Positions 22,846 to 35,535 of a DNA stretch of 64,000 nt are shown in pieces. The translations under genes and the position numbers were made by a program. The DNA comes from Phocoena phocoena (lineage: Eukaryota; Chordata; Mammalia; Artiodactyla; Phocoenidae), in the NCBI RefSeq assembly GCF_963924675.1, contig NC_089239.1, forward strand, positions 1,353,001 through 1,417,000. The letters run 5' to 3'. How positions within the stretch are numbered: position 1 is the stretch's first letter; every line of letters begins with the position of its first letter. The notes under the pieces are model-generated. The model did not search any database. It saw only the letters and a program-made list of their open reading frames with translations, and had not been told where the DNA came from.

Positions 22846-23324
22846 TGTAATCCCAATCTCTGCAGTATACCACTATTTGTGCTTCAATTAAAAAATGCCA
22901 CCCAAATGAGCCAAGAAATTCCCACCAGTCTACACACAGAAAGCTAAGGTTATATGAAGGTAGCTCATAACATCCACCATACACAATGCAACATTGTCTA
23001 TAAGTATGACACAGGGTGAACCAGCTAGCAGTGAGCCACATCACATTAATGTCCCAATACAGCACACATCCTTGACAAACAATGCAGTTGTTCTCTTGTC
23101 ATCCAACAGCCATCCTGGGAAGTTTTCCTGTCAACCACAGCCATCTGACTCTTTCTCCTTTTACCTTCTCTGTAAGATGGCTCTGTGAAGTCTCCCTGAG
23201 GCATCAGTGTCATTTGTTCAATCTTCCCATAACCTAAGCCAATTCTGTTCTTTTTGGTCCTTCCTGCACAAAGAGACTGATGACAGCTCATAATGCCATT
23301 TACCTTCAAGGAAGTGAGGAAACC
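22846..23324. other. Unique sequence, no gene seen
   Basis: There are frames of 64-103 codons on both strands, but none resembles a known protein. No repeat is recognised. Confidence 0.35.
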
Positions 23325-23530
23325 TGGGTTCTCAGCCCAGGTTAATTTTGCCCCCAACTGGACATTTGGTAATGTCTGGAGACAATTTTGAAAACAACTG
23401 GGGGAGAGGGTACTACTGGCATGGAGATTGTAGAGCCCAGGAATGTTGCTAAAATCCTACAATGCACAGCTAGGCTCCCAAAAGAGCTACTCAGCCCAAA
23501 ATGTCAATAGTGCCAGGGTTGAGAAAATGC
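23325..23530 (+). mobile_element. MER20-like hAT DNA transposon remnant
   Basis: It reads GGACATTTGGTAATGTCTGG, then CTACTGGCAT, ATGTTGCTAAAATCCTACAA and CCCAAAATGTCAATAGTGCC in the order of the MER20 consensus as I remember it. The ends GGTTCTCAGCCC and GGGTTGAGAAA are near-inverted, as for hAT terminal repeats. The length of about 205 bases fits the non-autonomous element (about 219). The MER20 family is known for copies used as enhancers in eutherian uterine cells. Nothing here shows that this copy is active. Confidence 0.8.
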
Positions 23531-24229
23531 TGAAAAGGGAGTCATGTGTTAAGTAAACAGTAGCATTTCAGGCATGGGGTAGGGGTGAGGGGAGGGTCAT
23601 TTACACTCTACTTCTTTCTACCGCTCCTCAAATGTGGCTTTGCACATGATCATAGCCACATACGTTTACTTGGCTCTGTACTTGGCTAAGTGATAAGACA
23701 GAAATGCTATCTTGATATCTTTTTTCTTCTGAGTAACTAGGTTTTTTGGAGAGGACCCATCTAAGTTTTTATAGAATCTAAATTCCTGACATAGGTTGAA
23801 TTTTTCTTGTGCATTCATAAATGAAGTATGTTTAGAATTTCTAAAAATATCATGAGCCATATAATTACTACTTTTAATGTCATGATGTAAAAATATTAAC
23901 TTTGTATGGTACAAATTTTATTTGGTACAAAACTAAGTATGCAGAGTTCTAGTAATTACCCAGGTGTTATTATTATTATTGAAACCATTGCAGACCTAAG
24001 AGAACAAATAATCTTTTCCATTTTAATGTCAACAGTGAAACCAGCAGACCATATGATTTTAATTTTATGCTGTTCAGATAAAGCTTTCACAAGTACTTCC
24101 TTCAGACCACTCTCCCTAGAAATGACTCCACTGTGCCCTATAACAGACCTGTATTTAACAGCCTCATTCTTTCCCAGAACTTAAACAATTGATTTGAGGC
24201 AGATAAACCTCAAATCTACATCTCAAGCT
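23531..24229. other. Unique sequence, no gene seen
   Basis: It is AT-rich. The frames at 23666-23914 (82 codons, minus) and 23906-24184 (92 codons, plus) are not recognised. Confidence 0.35.
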
Positions 24230-24720
24230 TCAAATGTTCCCCTAATCTTTGATAGCTCATTTATAACTGTCCACAAGACAGTCACACCTGAGCATCTTGC
24301 CAAGCATCTCAAACTCAATTATGTTTAAAATCCAATCCTTCATCATCCTTCCCTCAGCCAGCTCCTCTTCCTAATTTAGTGCTTTTTTCCAGTCACCAAT
24401 GATCAGAACTCCTGTAAGTGCCTTTAAATTCTACCCTTTTCCCCCTTACCATATCCATCACCAGGTCCTAAATTTTCAACCACCACAGTGCTTCTGCCAT
24501 TGTTTTTCTCCTTCCAATTCCCACTCCCACCACTCTAGTTCAGGCCCTGTTTTCAACTCACCTGGACTGTGGTACGAGAGTCCTCATTGATGTCTCTACT
24601 CCAGCATCTTCCTGCAGGCAGATGCCTCTTCCAGGTCTGATCATGCCATCCCCTGCCCCAAAGTCTTCAGTGATGCCTATTGCTAAATGCTTCACCCTGC
24701 TTCCCAGGGATGTGTATAAT
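24230..24720 (+). mobile_element. L2 (LINE-2) fragment, plus strand
   Basis: It is related to the 3' coding part of L2. The plus-strand frame contains HIHHQVLNFQPP, comparable to the IHHQVLSILPP stretch that I recall from the L2 reverse-transcriptase ORF. The nucleotide phrases CACCTGGACTGTGG and GGTCTGATCATGCCATCCC also follow the L2 consensus. It is too diverged to code. Confidence 0.7.
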
Positions 24721-24897
24721 AAGATATTAAAATATCCTTTGAAAATTAAAGAATATTACTTAAATGTAATTTACTGACATAATTTGTTTTTAAAATTGTT
24801 TTATTTTTGATAAAACTCCAGATAATCCTTTAGAGAAACAAACCTCAGAGAACTGATTCCTTAAGAGACTTTGGACAGGAAGACCTGGACACTGAAG

Positions 24898-25008
24898 ATG
24901 GAGAATCAGCCTGCAGCCATGAGTTCGGAAAAAAGTTCAGAAAAGGAGAAGAGGAAGGACAGCAGCACAACCTGTAATCATGACAATGGTGCAGATGGTT
25001 ACAAGTGA
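24898..25008 (+). other. Short unexplained open frame (36 codons)
   Basis: An ATG opens a 36-codon frame beginning MENQPAAMSSEK. It is very rich in Ser, Lys and Glu (SSEKSSEKEKRK) and ends at a TGA. It stands out because the surrounding sequence is AT-rich and the frame is not. It could be a piece of a retrocopied mRNA or an exon fragment. I do not recognise it, and a frame this short is not evidence of a gene. Confidence 0.15.
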
Positions 25009-26379
25009 AATCTTGGCATTGGCTTTTCTGATATTCATTGTATTTTTTTTTTTGAAAGCCATTCTTGTAGAAGAGTCTTATTGGAAAGTAATTTCATAAC
25101 ATGAGTTCCTGTTAGTACAGCATTCACAGACCTCAGCATGTTATCTGAGTAGCTTGGGGTCTGCTAAAGTTTAGGTATTGCTATTCCAGACCAGATAGTC
25201 TATATGAGCCCTTAAACTAGGAATTCAGAATGAAGAAATTATTTGAGAATAGTAGAATTATATAGTTAATAAATTGTGCATAGCTTTAACTAAACAATTA
25301 GAGTTGATATTTCAGCCTTTTACAATGAGCATGTACAGTCATCCCTCAGTAGGTTGTTGGAATAATGATTACGTAAACCTGTATGTTAGTTATTCTCCAT
25401 TTTCTGAACACTTCCTATCCAGCTGTAGAGCTGGAAGCATCAAATAGAAGAAGATGAGGTAACCCAGTAATTAGGTGCCACAGGAAATAGGCACCACCCC
25501 TAGGGCTGGGAGAACCTAAAGAGGCAAAAGAGGCTACTGCTTCAGAACAGGAACTTGGAGGAGATTCCTCCAGAACAAGAATTTAAAAAGACAGAGGTAG
25601 AAGGAAGAGAAAAAGAGCAAGAAAGAATTATAGTTTCTCCTCATCTCCCATCTACTAATCACCTACCAATATCTCCTCTTGGTGAAACTAAATAGAAAAC
25701 CACTGGTAAAGAATATGAGAACTACATTTTGCAGATTCCCACAACAGATTACAAAAAAGTATCAAAGGATAATTGGGGGACTGAAAGAGAACAGGTAAAT
25801 ATCCAGCACCCCTCACAAAAGGGCCCCAAGAAAGAAGTCAACCTGTCTCTGTGATGTGTCCAATTTCTCCATCTCCATAGTTTCTTCCTTTCACACATAC
25901 AAGGCAATGAACAAGGACGTATTTTTCCTCACTTACAGCAAATATCACTGTCCCAGAGGAAATCCTTTTAACATTAATAATCCTTTAACCTCCTCCTGCC
26001 CACAACATTTGGATTATCTATATATCCTATGTGTAATCAAGAATCATTTTATAAATCATACAAGGTGTGAGGACTGGGGCACTTTTGTAGTAGTATAAAG
26101 CATTTAAGCATTTGTTTTTATTTTTCATGTTAATCAAATATATAAGCATGCAAAGGAGAATTACAATAATAAGGTCTGTAGGGGAATTGGGGAAAAAATT
26201 CTAACCCTGATTCTTTCCACACTACCAGACCCATTATTCTATAGTTTTTATCCCAGTTTACAGCATCACCATTGAGCAAGACAGAAACATGGGGATCATA
26301 TTTACCTTTACCTTCATATCTTTTCAGGCATCGAATTATGTGGATTTTTCTTCCTGAATATTTTTCAAACATGTTTCAT
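25009..26379. other. Mostly unassigned; 25411-25830 resembles an old repeat
   Basis: Between 25411 and 25830 phrases such as AGTAATTAGGTGCCACAGGA, GGGCTGGGAGAACCTAAAGAGGC and AATATCCAGCACCCC look like an old interspersed repeat I have met before but cannot name. The rest is AT-rich, with no recognised gene. Confidence 0.35.
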
Positions 26380-26597
26380 CACATCTACTACACATTAGAC
26401 ATTCATTCCTTCTTGCCTAGACAAATACAAGAGTTTTCTCAAGTGGTAAGCAAACAAGAACCCATGTTCAATTGGGAAAACAGACACAGAATGAATTCCT
26501 TTAGAGTGAGGACTACCTTATATACTTATGTATACTGAACCCATAGGACAGTGTGTGGCACCCAGGAGTTCAATAAAGAATTTTGTGAATGAATGGA
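26380..26597 (+). mobile_element. L2-like 3' end, plus strand
   Basis: The end reads GACAGTGTGTGGCACCCAGG, then TTCAATAAAGAATTTTGTGAATGAATGG. This follows the L2/MIR tail with its ...CAATAAATGTTTGTTGAATGAATG ending. The upstream part (GAGTGAGGACTACC) fits the L2 3' UTR. Confidence 0.65.
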
Positions 26598-28324
26598 TCT
26601 GTCCTTTCCATTGGTGTGAATAAAATTTAATTAAGGTGTTTTTATTACTAGAATAACTGTGCATTTTGCCAGCAAATGGCCTATGTTATAGTTTTCTGCC
26701 AATCTAATATCCATTTTTTCTTTGTTCTTCCTAACAGATATTTGACTTTGTTTTCCTACCTTCCTCACTCCCACTTCCAGAAGGGAGCCTGATTCCTTTG
26801 ATTCAACCAGTTGAAGTAGGCATCTCACCCAGCCATTCTTATTGGTCTAAGGGTGGACCCCTGCCTAAGATGAACCAGACTCTCCCCCAGGCTTGGACCA
26901 CTTCTCTCTTGCTTCTATTGAATGGGAATAAGAAAGCATGTTGAACCATTTGCTTCTGGGCATCATTTTGTAACCATGAGGATGCACAACATTAGAAGAA
27001 AGTTAATGCTTTGCCCAGAAGATTGGAGAGACAGAACAATTGATATTTTTCTTTGAACTAGTGACTCCATCGACTGTGGAGACTTTGCTATGTCTAGGCT
27101 TCCTGTTTTGTGAGATAGTAAATTTTCTCATTAAATGAATTGGAGCTTTCTCTTACTTATAGCCAAGAGAATCCTAAGTGGTTTGTTTAATTGTCATCTT
27201 CTAATATATTCTAATAATTGTCATCTTCCTAATATTAATTGTCATCTTCTAATAATGTAGATTTATACTTCTAAAGGTCATTTTTACTACTCTAACCTGA
27301 AAGATCCCTGCTGTTTAAAAAGTTTTGTCATAGTCAGTGTTTGGAATACAAGTCTGTACTGTATAGGGAAGGGGAAAGTGAGGTGGGAGAGTGAAGGATT
27401 TTGTCAAAAGAGTGGGGGAGGGTGGGAGAGAATAACCAATAAATATTTCTCATACATAAGGAAACAGAAACTCAAACAGATGTGAATACTCTAGTTAACA
27501 TGACCTATTAGGAAAGTTCCTTGGGTTGTTTTCAACCCATAATCTTGCCTGGGTCACTAGAAACTATAATGTTTTCAAACAGTTGGCCTGAGGTCAGGAC
27601 AAATTCTGCAATCATACAGTTGAGTGAAGTTAATGTAATGATGGGAAATCAATATTTATCTCATTAAATTAGCACCATCTTATGAGCTAGTAGGGTAACT
27701 TGGCAATAACTAGAATTTCACCATCAAGATAAGATTTACTCTCTGAGCCAGACTGACCTCTGATCATGGAAGAGTATTTTATGGCATGAAACAAATTAGA
27801 ATATTTTGCCTCTTTTTCACCTAATCTCTACATTCCAGTATTATTTCAACCTAGATTTTTTTCTTGCCTGTGACATCTTCTTCTTCCAACACAGAAAAAT
27901 ATTCTTATTGATGTGATTCACCCTGAGGATTCAGTTTGATCATTTAAGACCTTTCTATTCCTTGGTTTGAATAAAGACTGGAAAAGCTGACAAGGCTCTC
28001 CAGAGATTTTTAATATAGTAATATTTCTTATGTGCATTATACCACCTAAATCATTCGATAATCAAAATTTCATCCCTCAATACTCCATGACATTTTTCCT
28101 TTCAGAAGTCAATATTCTAGAATTTAAAAAGGAAAAGATAAATGAAAGTAATAAAAGAATACATTCCCCAAAAGTCAGTATTGTTTTAATTCCAAAACAC
28201 CCTCAGAAACTTCTAATAGCATGATGAAAGATAGGATAATAGGCTGTGATTCAAATAAAAGACAATGATATCCCTACTCAAAGCACTTCAGTAGGCAATA
28301 AGAATACACCATCCTTAAGAACCC
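26598..28324. other. Mostly unassigned; 26820-27180 may be an LTR or MER remnant
   Basis: The segment 26820-27180 ends TTATAGCCAAGAGAATCCTAAG, a closing phrase common in old LTRs, but I cannot name it. The rest holds AT-rich sequence and two T/G-rich or purine-rich patches near 27365-27430. There is no coding frame that I can support. Confidence 0.35.
27189..27258. repeat. Short tandem repeat of an ATTGTCATCTTCTAATA-type unit, 3 copies
   Basis: ATTGTCATCTT followed by CTAATA or CCTAATA occurs three times in a row, spaced by about 25 bases, with small indels between units. Confidence 0.85.
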
Positions 28325-28370
28325 ATCCACACACAACATTAAAAAAATGAAGGATAAAAAGCATATGATC
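28325..28370 (+). mobile_element. L1-F: old L1, first fragment (5'-truncated start)
   Basis: AACATTAAAAAAATGAAGGATAAAAAGCATATG fits the reverse-transcriptase region of old L1s (KMKDKNHM). The element is then broken by L1-G and resumes at 35536. The left limit is approximate. The last 15 bases (28356-28370) are the target-site duplication of L1-G. Confidence 0.75.
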
Positions 28371-30434
28371 GATTGGGATGAGAGGAAGATGGCAGAAGAG
28401 TAAGACGCAGAGATCACCTTCCTCCCCACAAATACACCAGAAATACATATACACGTGGAACAACTCCTACAGAACACCTACTGAACGCTGGCAGAAGACC
28501 TCAGACCTCGCAAAAGGCAAGAAACTCCCCACGTAACGGGGTAGGGCAAAAGAAAAAAGAATAAACAGAGACAAAAGGATAGGGATGGGACCTGCACCAG
28601 TGGGAGGGAGCTGTGAAGGAGGAAAGGTTTCCACACACTAGAAGCCCCTTCGCGGGCAGAGACTGCGGGTGGCGGAAGGGGAAGCTTCAGAGCCGTGGAG
28701 GAGAGCACAGCCAGAGGGGTGCGGAGGGCAAAGCGGAGAGATTCCCGCACAGAGGATTGGTGCCAAACAGCACTCACCAGCCCAAGAGGCTTGTCTGCTC
28801 ACCCGCTGGGGCGTGTGGGGCTGCGAGCTGAGGCTCGGGCTTCCGGGAAAGGACTGGGGTTGGCAGCGTGAACACAGCCTGAAGGGGTTAATGCACCACG
28901 GCTAGCTGGGAGGGAGTCCGGGGAAAAGTCTGGACCTGCTGAAGAGGCAAGAGACATTTTCTTCCCTCTTTGTTTCCTGGTGAGCGAGGAGAGGGGATTA
29001 AGAGCGCTGCTTAAAGGAGCTCCAGAGACAGGTGAGAGCCACGGCTAAAAACGCAGACCCCAGAGAAGTGTATGAGACGCCAAGGCTGCTGCTGCCGTCA
29101 CCAAGACGCCTGTGTACGAACACAGTTCACTATCCACACCCTCCTTCTGGGGAGCCTGTGCAGGCCGCCACTGCCAGTGCCCCAGGATCCAGGGACAATT
29201 TCCCCGGGAGAACGCACGGTGCGCCTCAGGCTGGTTCAATGTCACGCTGGCCACTGCCGCTGCAGGCCCGCCTTGCACTCCACGCCGCCCCCCCCGCCCC
29301 CCCCGCCCCGGCCTGAGTGAGCCAGAGCTCCCGAAGCAGCTGCTCCTTTAACCCCATCCTGTCTGAGCAAAGAACAGATGCCCTCCGGCGACCTACACGC
29401 AGAGGCGGGTCCAAATCCAAAGCTGAACCCCGGGAGATGTGCGAACAAAGAAGACAAAGGGATATCTCTCCCAGCAGCCTCAGAAGCAGCGGATAAAAGC
29501 TCCACAATCAACTTGATGTACCCTGCATCTGTGGAATGCAAGAATAGAAAACCAATCATCCCAAATTGAAGAGGTGGACTTTGAGAACAAGCTTTATGAT
29601 TTTCCCCCTTTTCCTCTTTTTGTGAGTGTGTATGTATATGCTTCTGTGGGAGATTTTCTTTGTATAGCTTTGCTTCCACCATTTGTCCTAGGGTTCTATC
29701 CATCCGTTTTTTTAAAAAATATTTTTTTCTTAATAATTATTTTTAATTATAATAACTTTATTAATTTTATCTTACTTTATCTTCTTCTTCCTTTCTTTTT
29801 TCCTTCCTTCCCTCCTTCCTTCCTTCCTTCCTCCCTCCTCCCTTCCCTCCTTTCTTTCTTTCTACTTCTACTAATTCGTTCTTTCTACATTTTCTCCCTT
29901 TTATTCTGAGCCATGTGGATGAGAAGCTCTTGGTGCTGCAGCCAGGAGTCAGTGCTGTGCCTCTGAGGTGGGAGAGCCAACTTCAGGACACTGTCCACAA
30001 GAGACTTCCCAGCTCCACATAATATCAAACGGCGAAAATCTCCCAGAGATATCCATCTCAACACTAGCACCCAGATTCACTCAACGACCAGCAAGCTACA
30101 GTGCTAGACACCCTATGTCAAACAACTAGCAAGACAGGAACACAACCCCACCCATTAGCAGAGAGGTGGACTAAAATCATAATAAGTCCACAGACACCCC
30201 AAAACACACCACCAGACGTGGACCTGCCCACCAGAAAGACAAGATCCAGCCTCTCCCACCAAAACACAGGTACTATTCTCCTCCACCAAGAAGCCTTCAC
30301 AACACACTGAAACAACCTTAGCCACTGGGGACAGACACCAAAAACAACAGGAACTACGAACGTGCAGCCTGCAAAAAGGAGACACCAAACACAGTAAAAT
30401 AAGCAAACTGAGAAGACAGAAAAACACACAGCAG
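28371..30434 (+). promoter_or_regulatory. L1-G 5' UTR: GC-rich promoter part plus pyrimidine module
   Basis: AAGATGG at the tip (28385-28391) is the core of a YY1-type site; in human L1 a YY1 site at the tip sets the transcription start. A GC-rich zone follows (28600-29420) with one single copy of the region that is tandemly repeated in L1-H. It has a C-rich run of CCCCCCC blocks at 29287-29313 that could fold as an i-motif, or as a G-quadruplex on the other strand. A TTCC-rich tract comes next at 29786-29870. Promoter use is inferred from the family, not shown here. Confidence 0.75.
29786..29870. repeat. (TTCC)n / (TTTC)n pyrimidine tract in the L1-G 5' UTR
   Basis: Runs of TTCC and TTTC follow each other with CTCC interruptions. 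The same place in L1-C holds a shorter TTTC tract (about 9863-9878). In L1-H it is a GA tract, because that element is reversed. The tract is therefore part of the element, and its length varies by copy. Confidence 0.93.
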
Positions 30435-31300
30435 ATGAAGAACCAAGATAAAAACCCACCAGACCTAACAAATGAAGTGGAAGTAGGCAGTCTACTTGAA
30501 AAAGAATTCAGAATAATGATAGTAAAGATGATCTAAAATCTTGGAAATAGAATAGACAAAATGCAAGAAACATTTATGAAGGACCTAGAAGAAATAAAGA
30601 TGAAACAAACAACGATGAACAACACAATAAATGAAATTAAAAATACTCTAGATGGGATCAATATCAGAATAACTGAGGCAGAAGAACGGATAAGTGACAT
30701 GGAAGACAAAATAGTGGGAATAACCACTGCAGAGCAAAATAAAGAGAAAAGAATGAAAAGAACTGAGGACAGTCTCAGAGACCTCTGGGAAAATAATAAA
30801 TGCACCAACATTCGAATTATAGGGGTTCCAGAAGAAGAAGAGCAACAGAAAGGGACTGAGAAAATTTTTGAAGAGATTATAGTTGAAAACTTCCCTAATA
30901 TGGGAAAGGAAATAGTTAATCAAGTCCAGGAAGCACAGAGAGTCCCATACAGGATAAATCCAAGGAGAAATACGCCAAGACATATATTAATCAATCTATC
31001 AAAAATTAAATACAAAGAAAACACATTAAAAGTAGAAAGGGAAACACAACAAGTAACATACAAGCAAATCCCCATAAGGTTAACAGCTGATCTCTCAGCA
31101 GAAACTCTGCAAGCCAGAGGGACTGGCAGGACATATTTAAAGTGATGAAGGAGAAAAACCTGCAAAAAAGCTTACGCTACCCAGCAAGGATCTCAATCAG
31201 ATTTGATGGAGAAATTAAAATCTTTACAGACAAGCAAAAGCTGAGAGAGTTCAGCACCACCAAACCAGCTTTACAACAAATGCTAAAGGAACTTCTCTAG
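30435..31300 (+). pseudogene. L1-G ORF1, broken
   Basis: The start ATG is at 30435-30437. An in-frame TAA near 30534 cuts the N-terminus. The longest open piece, at 30561-31145 (194 codons), carries the coiled coil (ITEAEERISDMEDKI), the RRM-like part (NIRIIGVPEEEEQ) and most of the C-terminal domain (RRNTPRHILINLSKIKYKE). A frameshift near 31120 loses the last 50 residues. The natural stop is the TAG at 31298-31300. Confidence 0.9.
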
Positions 31301-31358
31301 GCAAGAAACACAAGAGAAGGAAAAGACCTACAATAAAAAACCCAAAACAATTAAGAAA

Positions 31359-34300
31359 ATGGGAATAGGATCATACATATCGATAATTACCTTAAATGTA
31401 AATGGAATAAATGCTCCCACCAAAAGACACAGATTGGCTGAATGGATACAAAAACAAGACCCTTATATATGCTGTCTACAAGAGACCCACTTCAGACCTG
31501 GAGACATATACAGACTGAAAGTAAGGGGATGGAAAAAGATATTCCATGCAAATGGAAACCAAAAGAAAGTTGGAGTAGCAATTCTCATATCAGACAAAAT
31601 AGACTTTAAAATAAAGACTATTAGAAGAGACAAAGAAGGACACTACATAATGATCAACGGATCGATCCATGAAGAAGATATAACAACTGTAAATATTTAG
31701 GCACCCAACATAGGAGCACCTCAATACATAAGGCAAATACTAACAGCCATAAAAGGGGAGATCGACAGTAACACATTCATACTAGGGGACTTTAACACCC
31801 CACTTTCACCCATGGACAGATGACCCAAAATGAAAATAAATAAGGAAACACAAGCTTTAAATGATACATTAAACAACATGGACTTAATTGATATTTATAG
31901 GACATTCCATCTAAAAACAACAGAATACACATTTTTCTCAAGTGCTCATGGAACATTCTCCAGGATAGAACCTATCTTGGGTCACAAATCAAGCCTTGGT
32001 AAATTTAAGAAAATTGAAATTGTATCAGGTATCTTTCCGGATCACAACACTATGAGACTAGATATCAATTACAGGAAAACATCTGTAAAAAATACATATA
32101 CATGGAGGCTGAACAATACACTTCTTAATTAATAAGTGATCACTGAAGAAATCAAAGAGGACATTAAAAAATCCCTAGAAACAAATGACAATGGAGACAC
32201 GATGACCCAAAACCTACGGGATGCAGCAAAAGCAGTTCTAAGACGGAAGTTTATAGGAATACAATCCTACCTTAAGAAACAGGAAACATCTTGAATAAAC
32301 AACCTAACCTTGCACCTAAAGCAATTAGAGAAAGAAGAACAAAAAACACCAGAGTTAGCAGAAGGAATAAAATCATAAAAATCACATCAGAAATAAATGA
32401 AAAAGAAATGAAGGAAACAATAGCAAATATCAATAAAACTAAAAGCTGGTTCTTTGAGAAGATAAACAAAATTGACAAAACATTAACCAGACTCAACAAG
32501 AAAAAAAGGGAGAAGACTCAAATAAATAGAATTAGAAATGAAAAAGGAGAAGTATCAATGACACTGCAGAAATAAAAAAGATCATGAGAGATTACTACAA
32601 GCAACTCTATGCCAATAAAATGGACAACCTGGTAAATTGGACAAATTCTTAGAATTGCAAAACCTGCCAACATTGAATCAGGAAGAAATAGAAAATATGA
32701 ACAGACCAATCACAAGCACTGACACTGAAACTGTGATTTAAAATCTTCCAACAAACAAAAGCCCAAGACGAGATGGCTTCACAGGTGAATTCTATCAAAC
32801 ATTTAGAGAAGAGGTAACACCTATCCTTCTCAAACTCTTCCAAAATACAGCAGAGGGAGGAACACTCCCAAACTCATCTACGAGGTCACCATCACCTTGA
32901 TACCAAAACCAGACAAGGATGTCACAAAGAAAGAAAACGACAGGCCAATATCACTGATGAACATAGATGCAAAAATCCTCAACTAAATACTAGCAAACAG
33001 AATCCAACAGCACAATAAAAGGATCATAAAACATGAACAAGTGGGGTTTATTCCAGGAATGCAAGGATTCTTCAATATACGCAAATCAATCAATGAAATA
33101 AACCATATTAACAAATTGAAGGAGAGAAACCATATGATCATCTCAATAGATGCAGAGAAAGCTTTCGACAAAATTCAACACCCATTTATGATAAAAACCT
33201 TGCAGAAAGTAGGCATAGAGGGAACTATCCTCAGCATAGTAAAGGCCATATATGACAAACCCACAGCCAACATCATCCTCAATGGTGAAAACCTGAAAGC
33301 AGTTCCACTAAGATGAGGAACAGGACAAGGTTGCCCACTCTGACCACTCTTATTCAACATAATTTTAGAAGGTTAAGCCACAGCAATCAGGAAAGAAAAG
33401 GAAATAAAAGGAATCCAAATCGGAAAAGTAGAAGTAAAGCTGTCACTGTTTGCAGATGACATGATACTACACATAGAGAATGCTACCAGAAAACTACGAG
33501 AGCTAATCAATGAATTTGGTAAACTAGCAGGATACAAAATTAATGCACAGAAATCTCTGGCACTCCTATCCACTAATGGTGAAAAATCTGAAAGTGAAAT
33601 CAAGAAAATACTTCCATTTACCACTGCAACAAAAACAATAAAATATCTAGGAATAAACCTACCTAAGGAGAATAAAGACCTATATGCAGAAAATTATGAC
33701 ACTGATGAAAGAAATTAAAGATGATACAAACAGATGGAGAGATATACCATGTTCTTGGATTGGAAGAATCAACATTGTGAAAATGACTCTACTACACAAA
33801 GCAATCTACAAATTCAATGCAATCCCTATCAAACTACCACTGGCATTTTTCACAGAACTAGAACAAAAAATTCCACAATTTATATGGAAACACAAAAGAC
33901 CCCGAATAGCCAAAGCAATCTTGAGAACGAAAACCGGAGCTGGAGGAATCAGGCTCCCTGAGTTCAGACTATACTACACAGCTACAGTAATCAAGACAGT
34001 ATGGTACTGGCACAAAAACAGAAAGATAGATCAACGGAACAGGATAGAAAGCCCAGAGGTAATCCCACGCACATATGGTCACCTTATCTTTCATAAAGTA
34101 GGCAGAAATGTACAGTGGAGAAAGGACAGCCTCTTCAATAAATGGTTCTGGGGAAATTGGACAGGTACATGTAAAAGTATGTGATTAGATCACTCCCTAA
34201 CTTCATACACAAAAATAAGCTCAAAATGGATTAAAGAACTAAATGTAAGATCATAAACTTTCGAACTCTTAGAGGAAAACATAGGCAGAACACTCTGTGA

Positions 34301-35162
34301 CATAAATCACAGCAAGATCCTTTTTGACCCACCTCCTAGAGAAATGGAAATAAAAGCAAAAATAAACAAATGAGACCTAATGAAACTTCAAAGCTTTTGC
34401 ACAACAAAGGAAACCATAAACAAGACCAAAAAACAACCCTTTGAATGGGAGAAAATATTTGCAAATGAAGCAACTGACAAAGGATTAATCTCCAGAATTT
34501 ATAAGCAGCTCATGCAGCTCAATAACAAAAAAACCAAAAACCCAATCCAAAAATGGGCTGAAGACCTAAACAGACATTTCTCCAAAGAAGATATACAGAC
34601 TGCAAACAAACACATGAAAGCATGCTCAACATCATTAATCATTAGAGAAATGCAAATCAAAACTACCATGAGATATCATCTCACACCAATCAGAATGGCC
34701 ATCATCAAAATATCTAGAAACAAAAAATGCTGGAGAGGGTGTGGAGAAAAGGGGACACTCTTGCACTGCTGGTGGGAATGTGAATTGGTACAGCCACTAT
34801 GGAGAACAGTATCAAGGTTCCTTAAAAAACTACATATAGAACTACCATATGACCCAGCAATCCCACTACTGGGCATATACCCTGAGAAAACCATAATTCA
34901 AAAAGAGTCATGTACCAAAATGTTCATTGCAGCTCTATTTACAATAGCCTGGAGATGAAAACAACCTAAGTGTCCATCAATGGATGAATGGATAAAGAAG
35001 ATGTGGCACATATATACAATGGAATATTACTCAGCCATAAAAAGAAACGAAATTGAGCTATTTGTAATGAGGTAGATAGACCCAGCGTCTGTCATACAGA
35101 GCGAAGTAAGTCAGAAAGAGAAAGACAAGTACCGTATGCTAACAGATTTATATGGAATTTAA
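31359..35162 (+). pseudogene. L1-G ORF2, broken in many places
   Basis: The first frame (31359-31700, 113 codons) carries the front half of the endonuclease and stops at a TAG where other copies have Tyr. A second piece (31830-32132) reads [10 protein letters not shown], but has Glu-Pro in the place of the conserved Asp-His before ILGHK. Reverse-transcriptase pieces lie at 33041-33316 and 33461-33718 (FADDMILH in place of FADDMILY). The C-terminal piece at 34380-34958 includes [22 protein letters not shown] follows IAWR where other copies read Trp. At least eight lesions are visible. Confidence 0.9.
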
Positions 35163-35535
35163 GAAAAAATGTCATGGAGAACCTAAGATTAAGACAGGAA
35201 TAAAGACATGACCTACTAGAGAATGGACTTGAGGATATGGGGAGGGGGAAGGGTAAGTTGGGACAAAGTAAGAGAGAAGCATGGACATATATACACTACC
35301 AAATATAAGGTAGATTGCTAGTGGGAAGCAGCCGCATAGCACAGGGATATCAGCTCAGTGCTTTGTGATCACCTGGAGAGGTGGCATAGTGAGAGGGGGA
35401 GGGAGGGAGACACAAGAGGGAAGAGATATGGGAACATATGATTCACTTTGTTATAAAGCAGAAACTAACACACCACTGTAAAGCAATTATACTCTAATAA
35501 AGATGTAAAAAAAAAAAGATTATTAACAGCAAAAA

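Larger units (their letters stand above)
28371..35535 (+). mobile_element. L1-G: full-length L1 with TSD, inserted in L1-F, plus strand
   Basis: It is about 7.2 kb long and complete: a 5' tip at 28371 with GAGGAAGATGGCAGAAG, a 5' UTR to 30434, ORF1 at 30435-31300, ORF2 at 31359-35162, then a 3' UTR with ACTCTAATAAAGATG and an A-rich tail. AAAAAGCATATGATC (28356-28370) and AAAAAGCATATGGTC (35536-35550) flank it, identical but for one base. That one mismatch and the number of stops in the ORFs make it older than L1-E and L1-H. The direct match of both flanks to L1-F ORF2 proves the nesting. Confidence 0.95.

Noticed and set aside
27189..27258. CRISPR-like array of short repeats
   Set aside because: There are only three imperfect units without unique spacers of constant length, in mammalian DNA.
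29242..29703. 153-codon minus-strand open frame in the L1-G 5' UTR
   Set aside because: It includes a run of glycines from a simple C/G tract. It is best explained by base composition of the L1 5' UTR.
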